Assembly: GCA_003117195.1 (NCBI GenBank)
Contig: BDSI01000023.1
Span: 1 to 64,000 of the forward strand
DNA: 64,000 bases
Origin: Eudorina sp. 2006-703-Eu-15
Taxonomy: Eukaryota; Chlorophyta; Chlorophyceae; Chlamydomonadales; Volvocaceae
Direction: 5' to 3'
The position numbers and the translations under genes were made by a program. Shown here in pieces: positions 47,338 through 60,877 of this stretch; within the stretch, counting starts at the first letter, position 1; every line of letters starts with the position of its first letter. The notes beneath the pieces are model-generated. The model searched no databases, was not told the DNA's origin, and saw nothing but the letters and a program-made list of their open reading frames with translations.

Positions 47338-48851
47338 CTGCCGGTGGCGGCGGGTCAAAGAGCCTCAGGGTGGGTGCAGGAGGCGGTTGCCCGGCTGCTG
47401 GCTGGGACCTGGTCCCGTTGGGGAGCTCCGGAGGGGTGTCGGGGGGTGGAGGGGGGTCGGGACTGGAGGGAAGTGAAGGCGGCGGTGACGGCGGAGGTAG
47501 AGGTGAGGGAGAGGGCGGGTGGGGAGGCGGCGGGGACAGCAGAGGAGGAGGGGGCGGGGAGAGGGGAGGCGAGGGAGGAGTAGGGGAGGGTGGGCGCGGG
47601 CTGGGGGGATTCGGCGGAGGGGGCCACGGCGGCGGCGGCGGTGGTGACGGCGGCGGGGATGGGGGAGTTGGTGGCGGCGAGGGTGGCGGCGATGGCGGGC
47701 GCGGCGGCGGCGGTGGTGGGCTGGGGGGCGGGGCGGGGGCGGCGGCTGTGGGCTGGGGGGGGGCGGGGGTGGGCTGGGCGGTGGCGGCGGTGGGCGGGGC
47801 CCGGGGACGGTGGCGGCGGCGGTGGGCGGGGTGGCAGCGGTGGCGGACTGGGCGGCGGCGGTGGTGGGCTCGGGGTGGGGGCGGCGGAGGCGGCGGGCTG
47901 GGCGGTGGTGGTGGTGGTCTGGGCGGCGGCGGCGGTGGGGTGGGGGGCGGCGAAGGGGGTGGCGGTGGTGGGCTAGGTGGTGGGCGCGGGGCGGGAACGG
48001 CGGCGGGCTGGGCGGCGGTGGCGGCGGGCTGGGCGGTGGCGGCGGTGGGCTCGGGGGTGGGGACGGTGGCGGCGGCGGCGGGCTGGGCGGTGGTGGCGGT
48101 GGGCTGGGCGGCGGCGGCGGTGGGCTGGGGGGAGGCGGCGGTGGGCTGGGGGGAGGCGAAGGGGGTGGCGGTGGTGGGCGCGGCGGCGGTGGTGGTGGGC
48201 TCGGGGGCGGGAACGGCGGCGGGCTGGGCGGCGGTGGCGGCGGGCTGGGCGGTGGCGGCGGTGGGCTCGGGGCGGGGAGGGTGGCGGCGGCGGTGGGCTG
48301 GGCGGCGGCGGCGGTGGGCTGGGCGGTGGTGGTGGTGGGCTCGGGGGCGGGGACGGTGGCGGCGGCGGCGGGCTGGGCGGTGGTGGTGATGGCTTGGCGG
48401 CGGTGGCGGCGGGCTGGGCGGTGGCAAAGGGGGTGGCGGTGGTGGGCTGGGTGGCGGCGGTGGTGGGCGCGGCGGCGGCGGTGGTGGGCTCGGTTGCGGG
48501 GACGGTGGCGGCGGCGGCGGGCTGGGTGGTGGCGGCGGCGGCTGGGGCAGGCGAAGGGGCGGCGGCTCTGGGCTTGGCGGCGGTGGTGGGCTGGGCGGTG
48601 GTGGGGTGACGGCGGCTCTGGGCTGGGCGGCGGCGAAGGGGATGGCGGCGGCGATGGTGGGAGCGGCGTTGTCGGCGGGGGCTGTGGCGACGGAGGCGGG
48701 GGGGCTCTCATGGTGCAAGTCTGGGGCACTGGGGCCAATCGTCCCCCAGCGGGGCAGGGCAGGCACGGAAAGGTGCAGGGCAGGTGGGGAGGGAAGGGCA
48801 GGGGAGGGGGGTTCAAGGTGTGTGTTTCATGAGAAGCCTCACTCATAACCG

Positions 48852-51800
48852 GTGTGTGTGTGTGTGTATCGTTACATATCTGACCGGGTCCGACGACCGG
48901 GGGCTGATAACCCCGCTCTAACCGAAAGACCGTCGAAGCACTCTCCCCCGTATACGGGGGAGAGGGGGAGAGGGCCGTAAGGGGCCTCTGTCCCCTCGCT
49001 ATCAACCAAGGGCGCGCCCCCGATCCCCATTTTACCGAGAACCGGCGACAGCTGTGCCCTCACAAGGGATTGGGTGAAAGCCCATCCTGGGCGGGCTGCG
49101 CCTTGCAGCCCGCTGTTCAACCTCCACAAGTCCTTGCAGCACCCAGGGCGCGTTCTTCGGCAACTCTGAGGCGCGCCCCTGTCGGTGCGGTAAAGCTAGC
49201 CTGGTCCCGCGTCCCAACCTAATCGTATTAGCTAAGGTTGCACCATCCGGCAGGCCTGCCCGCCCAGCTGAGCCAGAGCGAGGCGTCCCATACGCGTCAG
49301 GCCATGCTGGGTCCGGGTATGCAGTCGGGCGCTCCATGATGGGGCTATGGTTTGCACAAGGCAGCACATCACCAAGTAAGCCTCCCTGTCGTACACCTCT
49401 TCCCTGCGCAATCGGCCCTTGCCTGCAAGTCCCTTTGCCAACTCTCACTGGTCTGGCCCGACCCTCCTCGGGCACCCACGGATCGCCAACGTGCCCGGAA
49501 GTGGGCTTCCCTGGTCCCAATCTCTACGCCCTTGCGTCGTGCGCTGCCATCTATCCATCAAGAGTCTATGTCTACTGGCTGCACGCAGCGGATCCGGCCG
49601 TCCACCACCGATAGGATTGGGTGGTCCGGTCCCACCTCCTCCCATCCCCGTCTCGTTCGGTCTAGTTCTGCAAAGCTGGCCACCCGCTGCCAGAACTCCA
49701 GGACTGCGCGCGCCTCAGCTACATCTACCGGCGACGGTGCAGCCGGTGTCCCCGCCGCCACGGGCTGTGCGCCTCCGTGGCGAGTCGCTGCGTGCAGCCC
49801 AACCCTCGCCCGCTCCATGGCCGTCAGTGCCGCCAGGGCAACGATGTCCCAAACATCTTCTGGTAACCCCTGTGGCGGCTCGGCCAGCCACACATTGGCT
49901 GGGGTGAAGGGGCCCGGAACGTTTGCCCCGATCTGCTGTATCACTGCCTGAACGGCTGGGCATGCCCAGAAATGGTGTGCCCGTGGTGAACGCGGGTGGG
50001 GCCTTGACACCGCCGTACTCGCAGCACCCGCACGCCTCGGGGTGGGCGCTGTGGAGAAGTGGCTGTTGCCAGGCAGCGGGACCCCGTCAACCGCCAGGCG
50101 CCACAGAGTTTCTTTGTGCTCCCGTTCCCACTTGATGGCCCAAAGCTGCTGTAGGATGGCAGGCATGCTGGATGCCGGGGGGTGTCGTGCAGGGCCAGCT
50201 ACTCCGACTGTCTCAAGCTGTTCCCGGGCCTCCTGTTCGTACGCAGCGTGAAGTCGTGCCCGGGTGGCCGCCACCTCCTGCATCTGCAGCTGTGTCGCCA
50301 GTCGGACCGTCAGGCCACTAAGCTTGCCAGTCAGCGAGTTGGCTAGCCGCCACCCCATCCGGTCCACAATCCACCGCCGGGTCCCTTCCTCGGACTCCAG
50401 GTCCCCCGCCCGCTCGGGGTGGTCCAACATAGCTGCTGCAGTTCCCCGCCACTCCTCGCTGATGTCGGCGATCAGGCGGTGGATGGCCTTCAGGATCGGC
50501 CCCCACCTTAGGGTCATGTCCCCCTGTGGCGCCAGGTGGTCGCGGACCCACTTGCCCCAGCCAGCACCGACGGTGGATGCTCGCCGGCTGCACGCGCGAC
50601 CCGCACTGCGTCCCCTACTGTGCGTAGCTTCCCGCAGCCTGCCAGTCGTGTGTGCCGCCTCTCCAGGCCGCCGGGCCACGTTGGCGGTTCCGCGGTGTCC
50701 CGCGCCTCCGCCGGCGTGAAGTCCGGGTCCGTGTCACCTGTGCTGTCCTCCATGACATCCTCCGCTGTCCCCGGAGCGGTGTTGGGTAGGAGTGGGTTCC
50801 CTCACAAGGGGATGTTGAAGCACCAGTCGCCGGCCACCGGACGTGGCGATGAGCCCACATCTTGCACCGGCAGGGGGCGGCTGAGAGCCCCCATGATTCT
50901 GCGGATGTCCTGCGGCAGCGATGCCAGTCCAGGCAGCGTGTCCGCACTGTCTGGTGGGCCGGCCGTCAGTACTGAGCTGGGGCTAAGATTCGGGTGGTGG
51001 TGACCAAGGTAGGTGGCCGTCACCTGCGCCCACGGGTGGCCGCGAGCCCCCCGGCGGTTGGCCCACCGACCGGGCCAGGCGTGTCGCCCACACAGCCTCC
51101 CGCGTGTAGCTATAGCTTTGAGTGGCAAGAGCCCGCAGCCGCCAGTGGCAGGGTGGCCATGGAGCAGCTGCCGCGGGACGCCCCTTAGGCGTTGGCTCGG
51201 CGTCACCAGGCTGACCTGCCGGTCCCCGACGGCCGCGGCCCAGCTCTCCAGTTGTTCCTCCTCGCCGTGTGTGCGGAGGCCGCAATGCTCCCGGTGGTAC
51301 ATATCCAGTTGGAGTGCGTAGGCGGAAGCCCCTGCAGATCGACCGAACACTGTCAGCGGCGGCCTGGTGAGGCGGTCCATGCGTTGTCGGGCTGTCGAGA
51401 GGGACTGCTGACGGGTGGGGGCAAGGAGGGCTGGAGAGCTTGAGAACCGGATACCGAGGGCGGTGGCTGCCGAGACCTGTCGGGGCTCTGCGATCGTGGC
51501 GGGGTTCGGTCCCAGTGCTGGGTGGGGTGGCGGTTGCTGCGGTAGCTGCGGCTGCTCGGATCCAATCTTCACGAGTTCCACCTTGTCTCGGTTCAATCGT
51601 TGCCCAGCCAGCTGCTTGCGCGAAGGCTTGCAGGTTGGCCTCAAGAAACGCCTCCTCGGACAGTCGTATCTCCTTCCAGAGGAGCCCCCGGCCGTCGTCT
51701 GCAAACTGCACCGCTGTCATGCGGTCCTCGTCAGTGGGACTCACGAGCGTCGAGACGACCCACTCGCGCAGGTTCTCCGACACTCTGAGGCACCCAGTTC

Positions 51801-54800
51801 CCTCATCGCCGCCTGCCTCCAAAACGTCGCGGTGTACGGTGTCATATGCTTTGGCGAAGTCCAGGAAAGCGACGATTGCTGCACGCCCTTGTCGGTGGAG
51901 AAGATGGGGGAGGTGGCGGAGGGTGAAGATGTTGCAGCCAATCAGGCGGCCTGGCAGGAAAGCCGTCTGCTCAGCCGAGAGGGGGCGGCGTTGAGGGCAG
52001 GCCCCAGGCGCGTTGCCCCGACTTTGGATAGGGTTCGGTAGTCGGTGTTGAGTAAGGTGATAGGGTGGTAGTTTCCCGGCTGTGTGGGGTCGCCTTTTTT
52101 GAACAGCACCTTGATAATGCCGTCTGTGAACCTTGCCGGCATGCAGCCAGTCCTACGGATGGCCGTGTATACAGCGGCCATCAGGGGAGCGAGCGCATTT
52201 CCTGCTGAATGCCTTGTAGAGCTCCACGAGCCGTCCGTCCCAGCCGGGTGCCTTGCCCCGGGGCGTGGCCTTGAGGGCCGCCGCGGGGGAGATCTCGGGG
52301 CGGCCGACGGTGTCCTCCGGTAGGCGTAACGGGCGCGCCTGCAGGGCCTCCAGGACCTGTGCCTGTCTGTGCCTGCTGCTTCACTCGTTCACTGCCGTCG
52401 GCAGCTCGGCCTCTGATGGCAGGGCGCTGACGTCCCGCCAATAGTCTGCAATGGTTTGGGCCACGCGTGCAGGGTCACTGGCGATTTGGCCCGTGCGGGG
52501 GTCTCGCAGTACGGAGGGGCCTGGGCCGCCTGCATCTCCTCCGCTGCCGGTGTCATGGACAAGCTTAGTGAGCGCCGGGGAGGGCAGCTCTCCATCGCTG
52601 ATCCATCACCGCCGGGCTGCAAGCACCTCAGCCCCGGCTGCGGCGTGCATGCCTTTCCGTACAGCTACCTGGGCTTCCACACACGGCCGAAAGCAGGCGG
52701 GCGGCATCTTCACGGTGCTCATCCAGAGCTTCGGTGGCCTCCTTTGCCGCCTCCGTCAGCTGCTGCACGCTGGCTGCGGGTCGGCTGCGCCAGGTCTGAG
52801 CCTCGTGTTTCAGCTGCACCACCAGGGCCGTGAGCCGCTGTTTGAACCCGGGCCACCAATCCAGGATTTCTTGATCCGGTTGTTGTTCACCGATAGGTGC
52901 AGCGTCAACGTGTTCGTCCAACCAGTCCCCCAGGGAACGTTTGAGGTCTGGGTGCGAGAGGAAATGGCGGCGAAGGCGACGGGGCACCTTCTGGATTGGG
53001 GGCGCCGATAGGTGTAGGCGGGCACGGCGGTGGCCTGACGGGAAGGCGGTGGGAATGGTGGCTCGGTGGATGAAGGGGCTTGCGGTCTCCGGGATGTAAA
53101 TGCGGTCCAGTCGGGAGTCGCCGGGGTGCGGCGCGCGGTATAGGTGTGTGTACTCGCGTCGCTGAGGATGCGTCACGCGGAAGCTGTCGACCATTACTGC
53201 ATCGATCGGTTCCCGCTGCTTGGAGATGCTGGGATGGGGTCGCGTCGCCAGCGCGGCCCTCTCGTCCCGGCGTAGCAGTCCAAGGCTGGGTTTTCCACAA
53301 TGTTGAAGTCGGCCCCCCCCCCACACAGCACAATCGTGCCATCGCCAGCCGCAGCTGTTGCTGTGGGGGCGAGGCAGACCTGCTGGCATAGTTCATGGCG
53401 TAGGGAGGCGGCTCCATCTCGGCTGGCCTGGGGAAAGAGCACACAGCATATCTGCAGGCGGTGGCCGCGAGGCCGCCCCACAGAAAGCTTCAGGCTGTGA
53501 ACCACCCGGATGGGACACTCGGCGGGGGGCGGGGCGGGGCTGGTCGCGATGGTGGCTCGGGGAAGCAGGTTCGCCCTGGCGAGAACGGCTACCCCTGCCG
53601 CACGGGGTCCCGCACCGCCGCACTGGACCACGAGGAGGCAGCGATGAGCCAGCCCGGCAGGTGCCGCCACTCTGCGGCGCAGCCGAGTGCGTGCATGTTG
53701 CAGGAGGGCCTGACCGTCCTCTGAGACGTGATGTGTTTCTTGCATGCAGACAGCCCACGTCGAGCTTTAATTCAGCCCATATCTGGACAGCTGGCTTCGA
53801 GGCGTGCCGCTGCCTGTCCCTCGGCAACTCGGAGGCCTCACAAACACATTGTGGGACGCCACCCGCAATGGTCGGGCATGAGGGGCCCGGCCTCCCCTGG
53901 CAGTTGCGCTCCTCACGGTTCGGGGGGTCGCGGCGTGGTCGCCGCTCTCGCCTGGGAGGGTACTGTGTCAGGGGCGCCCTCATGGGTTGCCTGGGACAGC
54001 CGTAGCTGCATGCTGGGGACGATCTGCTGGCTGGGTCCCGGGTATCGGCGTGCTGGCCGGCGCCGGCCGCTGCTCTCTTGTCGGCCGTCTCAGTTGTCAC
54101 TGTAGCCGTGCTGGGGGCGGCGGTGACCCGATTCGCAGCCCCGGTCGGGTTGGCGCATTCTGCGGCCCTGGTCTCCGTGGCGCGCTGTGCCTCGGCACGC
54201 TGTGCCTCGGCGGCGGCAGCTGCAGCGGCGGCGGCTGCCTCGGCGGCGGCCCGTGCGGCCTTGGCCTCTGCGTCTTGCTGGGCCAAGTGTGCCGCTGTCC
54301 GTGCTCTGACCTCAGCTTTGTGCGCTTTGGTCTCTTGATCCGCCTGCTGCCGGAGTGCTTCCGCTAGCTGTTGCGCGGCCGCGCGGTTAGCTGAAGCTGC
54401 GGGAGTCCGCGTCTGACCGTCCGTTGCTGCTCTCGCTGTAGGCGCCGGGTTCCCCACCGCGCCTCGGTGCGCCCTGCCATCGCCGTGGCTGCAGCCGACG
54501 CCATGGGGTGTGTTGCCTGGCCTGGGGCGTGCTGTGGGTCCGTCTACGACCTCGGTTGGGCCCGGGTCGCTGCCGCCGGGCGGGGGTCTGAGGGACCCAT
54601 GGCAGCCGCTGCAGTGGCTGCCGCCCGCTGCTGGTACATTCGCCACCATCCGCTGCACGACGGGCCGCACTTGGTCGGCGGCTGTCCGCCAGTGCTGTTC
54701 TCTGGCTGCAGCGAGGAGCGCCCGCGGGGCCGGCTTGCTTGAGATGCTGGCCTCGCATCGGGGCAGCAGCATACATGCGCCAGAACGTCAGCTTGGCCCC

Positions 54801-55600
54801 GCCTGGCCGGTTGTGGAGGTCCCTGCACCTGAGCGCAAGAGTCTCAGGCAGCTTTGGGGCGTCTGAGCCCAAGGCCACCATCACGTCCGTGGTGAGGTCT
54901 AGGTACCGGACATTCTTGACGTGGCCCTGGAGGCCTGGGATAGATGGCCCGCTGAAGCATGGATTCTACCATCTAGGGTTCAATACCCCAGGGCCGTCGA
55001 CCGACGCGGTATTGCCGACCCGCGACCTTGGCAGCGTTGAGGATGCGGATCCGCCCGCAGGCCAGCTCAGGTTCGTTGTCCGGAGAGGTTTGGAAAAGGT
55101 GCGTGGCAGGTCCAGTCCGTCCCCCCTGCGGGAGCCGGGGTGCGAGCTTGGCCAGAGTCCCTTGCTGACCCCTCTGACCCCCCTGACTTTAATCATCGTG
55201 GGCCCGTCTGGAGTTGCTCGATAGGCTGTGGATTGATCGATAGGGTTCCCGCCGGGTCGATGGCTGCTGCGACCGCCCACCCGAAGTTGCCATGTCGCAA
55301 CCAGGCGAGCATGTCCAGGTCCGCGCTGCCCGCCGGGCGCGAAGTTCGCAGCGGATTTTCTCACCAGGGATAAAAGGTTCATTAAAATCCTCGAAAAATT
55401 CTCTCGTGTGGAACGCGAATCGTTCGGGCGCCGCGTCGTTGTCGGCAGCGCGCGGAGTCCGTGTACGCTGTCGCCGCTGCTGAGTCATTGTGTTAGGTAA
55501 ATGAGATAAGAAAAGAAATGATAGCGAGGTCCAGAAAAAAGGTCTTTGACTACTGTCGACGACCATTCCCGTGTCCGAGACCGCCCCAAAAGCATGAAAT
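48852..55600 (-). mobile_element. APE-type LINE (non-LTR) retrotransposon, decayed
   Basis: Reads right to left. ORF1 starts near 55,488 (MTQQRRQRTRT) and carries an Ala/Glu/Gln-rich coiled-coil-like stretch around 54,200-54,330. An endonuclease-like domain follows: ELKLDVGC with QETHH near 53,740, GADFNIVENP near 53,310, and SRLDRIYI near 53,105. Reverse transcriptase motifs come next: KVLFKKGDPTQPGNYHPITL near 52,080-52,110, FLDFAKAYDTV near 51,850 and FADD near 51,700. The C-terminal part runs to a stop at 49,558 and includes a His/Cys-rich segment (HHFWACPAVQ). The 3' UTR ends ATATGTAACGAT, then (AC)n at 48852-48867. Motifs fall in several frames, so the copy is frameshifted and probably inactive. 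Order and APE domain fit the L1-like branch; exact clade not determined. The 5' boundary is approximate. It occupies an intron of glycoprotein copy B. Confidence 0.85.
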
Positions 55601-55683
55601 CGGCATATTGAGGTATCACAACAAATTTTGAGAAATAATTTTGGAGGGTTGGGTTCTCAAGTGTTGTTATCTGTCATGAATCT

Positions 55684-56275
55684 GTCCCAACCAAGGGCGC
55701 GCGCCCGATCCCCATTTTACCGAGGACCGGCGACAGCTGTGCCCCCTCAAGGGATGGGGCGAAAGGCCATCCTGGGCAGGCTGCGCCTTGCAGCCCGCTG
55801 TTCAACCTCCTCAAGTCCGTGCAGCACCCAGCTGCACCCAGGGCGCGTTCCTCAGCAACTCGGAGGCGCGCCCCTGCCCGGTGCGGTAAAGCTAGCCTGG
55901 TACTGCGTCCCAACCTAATCGTACTAGCTAAGGTTACACCAGCCGGCAGGCCTGCCCACCGCCCAGCTGAGCCCGGGGTATGCAGTCGGGCTCTCCATGA
56001 TGGAGCTATGGTTTGCACAAGGCAGCACATCACAAGTAAGCTTCCCTGTCGTACAGCTCTTCACTGCGCAATCGGCCCTTGCCTGCAAGTCCCTTTGCCA
56101 ACTCTCACTGGTCTGGCCCGACCCTCCTCGGGCACCCACGGATCGCCAACGTGCCCGGAAGTGGGCTTCCCTGGTCCCAATCCCTACCCCCTAGCGCCGC
56201 GTGCTGCTATGTGTGTGTATCGTTACATGTCTGCGGGGCCGACACTGGCCGGGGCCGCTAACCCGCCCGATGTGT
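55684..56275 (-). mobile_element. LINE 3'-region fragments beside the full-length copy
   Basis: 55684-56216 is a direct repeat of 49,010-49,545, the LINE 3' UTR, in the same orientation, lacking its terminal segment. Immediately right, 56217-56275 is another short 3'-terminal piece (TGTGTGTATCGTTACATGTCTG). They show repeated insertion of the same family at one site. Confidence 0.75.
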
Positions 56276-58701
56276 GTGTTTTGGGGGGGCGGACTGGCCT
56301 GCTGCCAGGGGGCGACACGGAAGGAGAGCCGCCTGCCTTTCCCTTTGGCTGCAGCCTCAGAAGCGGCATTGACCCATGGGTTGCTTCCCGCGGATCGGCA
56401 ACCCCGTCGAGTCAGCGGTGCGTCGCGGTCCCGCACCCGCCCTCTTCTGAGCTTCAGGCGGTACGTACCGCACTACCCAGCCACCCAGGCAACCACCCAC
56501 CCACCCAGCTACCCACCCGCCCCACCCCACCCTCACCCACCCACCCACCCACCCGCCCTCCCAAACACGCACCCCACACCCACCCACACAGCCACCCATC
56601 CAAAGTCCCAGACACGCACTCGCATACACGCAGTGTAAACAAATTTTTTGGCCCCCCCCCAAAAAAAGGGCCTCAGACGCCCTCAAGCGAGCCCTGGAGC
56701 ACTACTCACCGTTTTGGGAGCGCTTGAAAGCATCGCAGGAACGGCTGTAGCCCCAATCTGTCTGGCCATAATTGATGCAGTACCTGTTCATCCACTGACA
56801 GTACGCTGTATTCGGGAGCTCCTTGGTGAGCTCGCAGCACTCCAAATAGGGGCAGGCCACACTGGCGTTGGTGCCGCTGGTGTCCGAGATCCAGGCTCGG
56901 CAGGAAGCCAGGCCGGCGGGCAAGATCCTGCAGATGCCCGCGGCCGCTGGTGCGGGGCCGGCGCGGGAAGGGTGCGCGTGTGTGTGTTTTGGGAGGGAGA
57001 GGGGGCGGAGGGGTGGACGGAAGGGCGTGTGTGCATGGGGGTGGGTAGGAGGGAGGGGTGTCGACGTCAGGGGTTCAAGAGAACACACGTAGTACGGCAA
57101 CAACCTGCTGACCTTGCGCCGCTGCTGGCCATGCAAGTGGATAGATCTCCCCCGGGGAGCTGTGAGGTGGACCCCGGGGAGGCTGCGGCGGAGAGGCGGA
57201 GGGTTTCGGTGGAAATGGTGCCTTGCAGCTGTTCGATTTAGTCGTACACGCCTGGCAACTCGTTCCCAACACGAGCCGTGCCCAGTGGAGGTCGTACATG
57301 GTGGAACTCATTTCGTGCACCCAAGCCGCAGGTCCTCATTCAACCCCGCCCTCCCAAGGGAGAGACCCCCTGTTGACGGCCGCATCTCATCCCCCCAATA
57401 GTGAAACAGTCGTGATGGCGCACGCTTCCCTTCGCGTATGCTCAGTACGGCAATCGTACGGCATATTCAGTCTTATGACGGTGCAACGCTTCCGGCCAGC
57501 CCTGCCGCTTCCTGACCGAGCTGGCCCCCTCTGGCCCCGGGACACCCATCCACCCTGGCCGCGGGCTTTGTGCCCTCCCCCAATGCAAGCTGTCATGCAT
57601 GAATCAGGTTACTGCGGACCCACGGGTCACCCGTGACAGCCGAAGCCTCCTCACCGCAAACGGGACATGCCACAGCGCAACTGTTTGGGCAGGGCCGCCC
57701 CGAACACGCGCGGCCACGGGCGCACCCCAGCAGCCCGACTTCCCCTGCCGCCCTTTGCGCCGGGGTGCGCCCCGCTTCCCCCGGGACCTGGACCGCAGTA
57801 CTGCCGGGACGAGGCGGCGAGCCGCTACCACCATCCCTCCAGGACAGGCATTTTGAATCCTCCGTTGCAATAGCCCGTCGCGCCGCCGCTGCCGCACGGC
57901 TAGGCCCGGCCAGGTCGCCGCCCGGGTCCGGCCCGGGTCCGACCCCAACTCACCGCTGACAGCATCGCAATCTTCCGAGTACATGAAGTTGGTGAGAATG
58001 CGGTACTTGGGGCCCCCGCATGCGTCTTTGGGGAGGGGTGGGGGTTGTTAGAGGGGGTGTTGGTTTGAGGGTGCAGACAGTGCAGGTGAGCTGGGATGGC
58101 GCTGACTTCATGCCCACAGTTCTTGACTGAGTTGCCGGACATCAGGCCACGATCCACATCCCAAGGAATATTGCGGCAACGGCGGCTTGTTTAGGCTTGA
58201 ATCCGCCGCCCGAGTACCAAGGGCGTAGCGCGCAGCAGGAGCATTGGCGCAGACGTCTGGACGTGGGGATCTATCTGGCCAAGTCCAGACACTCCGTCGG
58301 GCTGAACTTACCAAGAAAGCTGCATTGTTTATTGAGATCAGCGGTTATGTTTCCAAGTTTGGTGAATGGTTTGCACAGGCAGCCCTGATAGTAGTAGAAC
58401 CATTGCGTATTGGTCGTCGTAGTCTGCTGCAGCTGACGACGCCATTTCTCCTCGCTGAGGCCATACGTCCAAGTATAATTATCAGCAGATGTGTTATTAG
58501 CAGATGAGTCCTGTAAGCGCGATCAAGTCCGGCATTACCGGGTTGAAATTATTTGGCACGTTGCGAGCGACCGACAGTTCCGACAGTATGATAATTTAGT
58601 TCAACTCGAATGGTGACTTGGAAGACATTTACCTGAAGTTTAATATAGTAAAGAAGCAAAAATATTAACCTTGCCAAAATGCTAACGCGTTGGCAGGACA
58701 T

Positions 58702-58977
58702 TCATAAGCTTCGTTGAGTGAAGGCATTGATGCTGTGCGCCGTTACAATCGCAGGATCTGTGAAGGTGTTGAACGATGTACTTTTCTGGAATGCATGGCA
58801 TCTCATCTCCGTAAGCCAGAGGGCCGACCGCTGCGCTCCTCGCCCGTGTCGCTTGGCGGGAGGTGCGCAGGTTTGTAAGGGTTTGGATTCTGATACACCA
58901 CGGCATCACGCAGCTGTCAGATAATGTACTTCCGAACAGTTCGTCCGATGCTTGATCCGATGCTTTGATTCGGCAAT
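58702..58977. promoter_or_regulatory. Head-to-head intergenic region of unit B
   Basis: Counterpart of 40203-40466, with the same conserved TGGAATGCATGGCATCTCAT block. It lies between the signal-peptide start of copy B and the plus-strand ORF at 58978. Confidence 0.35.
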
Positions 58978-59298
58978 ATGGTGCCGTTGGTCGGGTCGCT
59001 TACGGTTACGTTACCGCTCGCCACTCCCACCGTGATACCCGGTAATACCACTTTGTCAACGGAAACAACTTGGGGAATTGATGTTACAATCAAGGCGGGA
59101 CCTGACGTAAAGCTGCTCGCTCACCGTACAGGCGCAGACGGACTGTTCATCCTACTCCAGGGGCATGCCGCGCACCAAGCAGGGAGCCATGCCCACGCAC
59201 CAAAACCTCCGTCAAGATCCCTCCCTAACCGACAAGGCAAATGGCTGATCGAGCTTGAAAAATACCAGCAGGCCGGTAGAATTGGTGACAAGATGTAG
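58978..59298 (+). CDS. Small plus-strand ORF of unit B, unknown function
   Basis: 106 residues from MVPLVGSLTVTLPLATPTV to LEKYQQAGRIGDKM and TAG. Paired with 40467-40904. In the 3' block the two copies differ mainly at third codon positions (GCG/GCC, AGG/AGA, GGA/GGT), which suggests past protein-coding constraint. No recognised domain; composition is Thr/Val-rich at the start and His/Ala-rich in the middle. Confidence 0.3.
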   Translation: MVPLVGSLTVTLPLATPTVIPGNTTLSTETTWGIDVTIKAGPDVKLLAHRTGADGLFILLQGHAAHQAGSHAHAPKPPSRSLPNRQGKWLIELEKYQQAGRIGDKM

Positions 59299-59589
59299 TT
59301 GTACAGAGCAGACGCCATCAATGATCCTCACGCCCTGATCCTCCGCGCCTGTTGTCATCACAGATTGGCCTTATCGCGGTATGCATGTATGCGCAGCCAG
59401 CCCTTGGTTGACCCCATGAGGATGATGGCTTGTGGGCAGCAAGGACACGTGAGCACAAGATTCCAGTACGGAACGCCGGTGCACACTGTATGTTGCCGTG
59501 AGACCCGCAACCCGGGCTCAGCTGCACCAGCACCTTCGCGCTCTCCGCCGATTCCTGTCCTAGCCCTGCGGCCTGCGCAAGTGCGATCA

Positions 59590-60877
59590 ACCAACAACCA
59601 ACCAACCAACCAACCAACCAACCTCCGACGGGCGCGGACGGGCGCATCCTTTCCCTCCCCTCCCGGCATGCCAGCTGCCCGCCAACGGATGTACGACTGT
59701 GCCTTGGGGGAAAACGGCTTACATAAAACACAACCTCCCTCCATCAAAATTGAATAAAATGCTCGGGACATGAAATAAGACGGCAGTGGGCTTCGAAGGG
59801 GCAACGGGACCTCAAGGTCAGCACCCGGCAGGCACCCATCTCCACCTGCGGGTGTGCGGCGGAACCGCCCTTGACCGGCCAGGTCGGGTACGTTGGCGAG
59901 GGCCCCGGGGGATGCCCCGCGTCACTCGGCAGGGGGTTTGGGGGAGCCGTTCGGTGCTGCCATATCGCAGCCGGCGAGCTGTCACAACCCCACCCCGAAC
60001 CCCAGTTGCCAGGGTAGGCAGGTGCAAGAGCGATGGCGCTCCGCGTTTCAACGGTTGGAACCCGCTTTCAACGGTTGGAACGAGTCTCCTCCTCCGCACA
60101 GCAATTAATCAATCAATAGATGAATGAGTCCCGCAACGGATTCCACCCCGTTGGTCAGTCCTTGCATCAAGCTGACCCCGGCCGCGCGGAACGGAAGGGG
60201 CAGGAACTCCGCTCAAGCCCAAGCGCACTCCACCCGCCGCCACGCGGTCTCTCCTAGCTCAGCCTCTCTCTTGCCCACAGATGCCGCGCTTTGGTTCCTG
60301 AACCCTCCCCCCCTCCTCCTCCTCCTCCTCCTCTTTTCCTCTGTTCTCCTCGTTCTCCGACGCACCTGCTTGTTCTTGTACTGCCTCTACGCTGCCTTTT
60401 GGGTGACATCTCACACTGCTGCCGCCTCAGCCAAGGACATCACGCAAGGATACCGCCCACAATGCACCATCACCAAGAATCAGAGCACCCTGACCCGTCT
60501 CTATGTCCGCACTGAGCCGCGTGTCAACTGGGGGAGGAGAGTGAGAAGCACATCAATCAATGGACACCGCCCCTTGCGTCACCGCCCCATGGGTCACCGT
60601 CCCATGGGTCACCGCCCCTTGGGTCACCGCCCCATGGGTCACCGCCCCATGGGTCACCTCCGTGATCCCAGGGCGGCGCTGTACCGCAGCCGCACCAGTC
60701 ATACTTTCTGTTGCTGCTGCCAGTGTGCCGCCTGGTTTCCGGGGCCCCGCTGCCGAGGGGCGCCGGGTCAGGGGCTCCCGCGGCCCTGACGGCCCTGACT
60801 GGGTGGTGGTGGTGGCGGTGGGGGTGCGGGTAGAGGCGATGATGGCGGTGGCGGCGGTCGTGGAGGTGGTGGTGGTG
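59590..60877 (-). other. 3' region of copy C
   Basis: Conserved with the 3' regions of copies A and B. Likely polyadenylation signal TGTAA on the minus strand at 59721-59725. It contains the 15-bp minisatellite at 60,575-60,660 (about six units). The alternative tail frame (60553-61647) would stay open into this region. Confidence 0.5.

Noticed and set aside
49558..50679. A host gene of 373 residues
   Set aside because: It is contiguous with the reverse transcriptase region upstream and ends at the element's 3' UTR, so it is the LINE ORF2 C-terminus.
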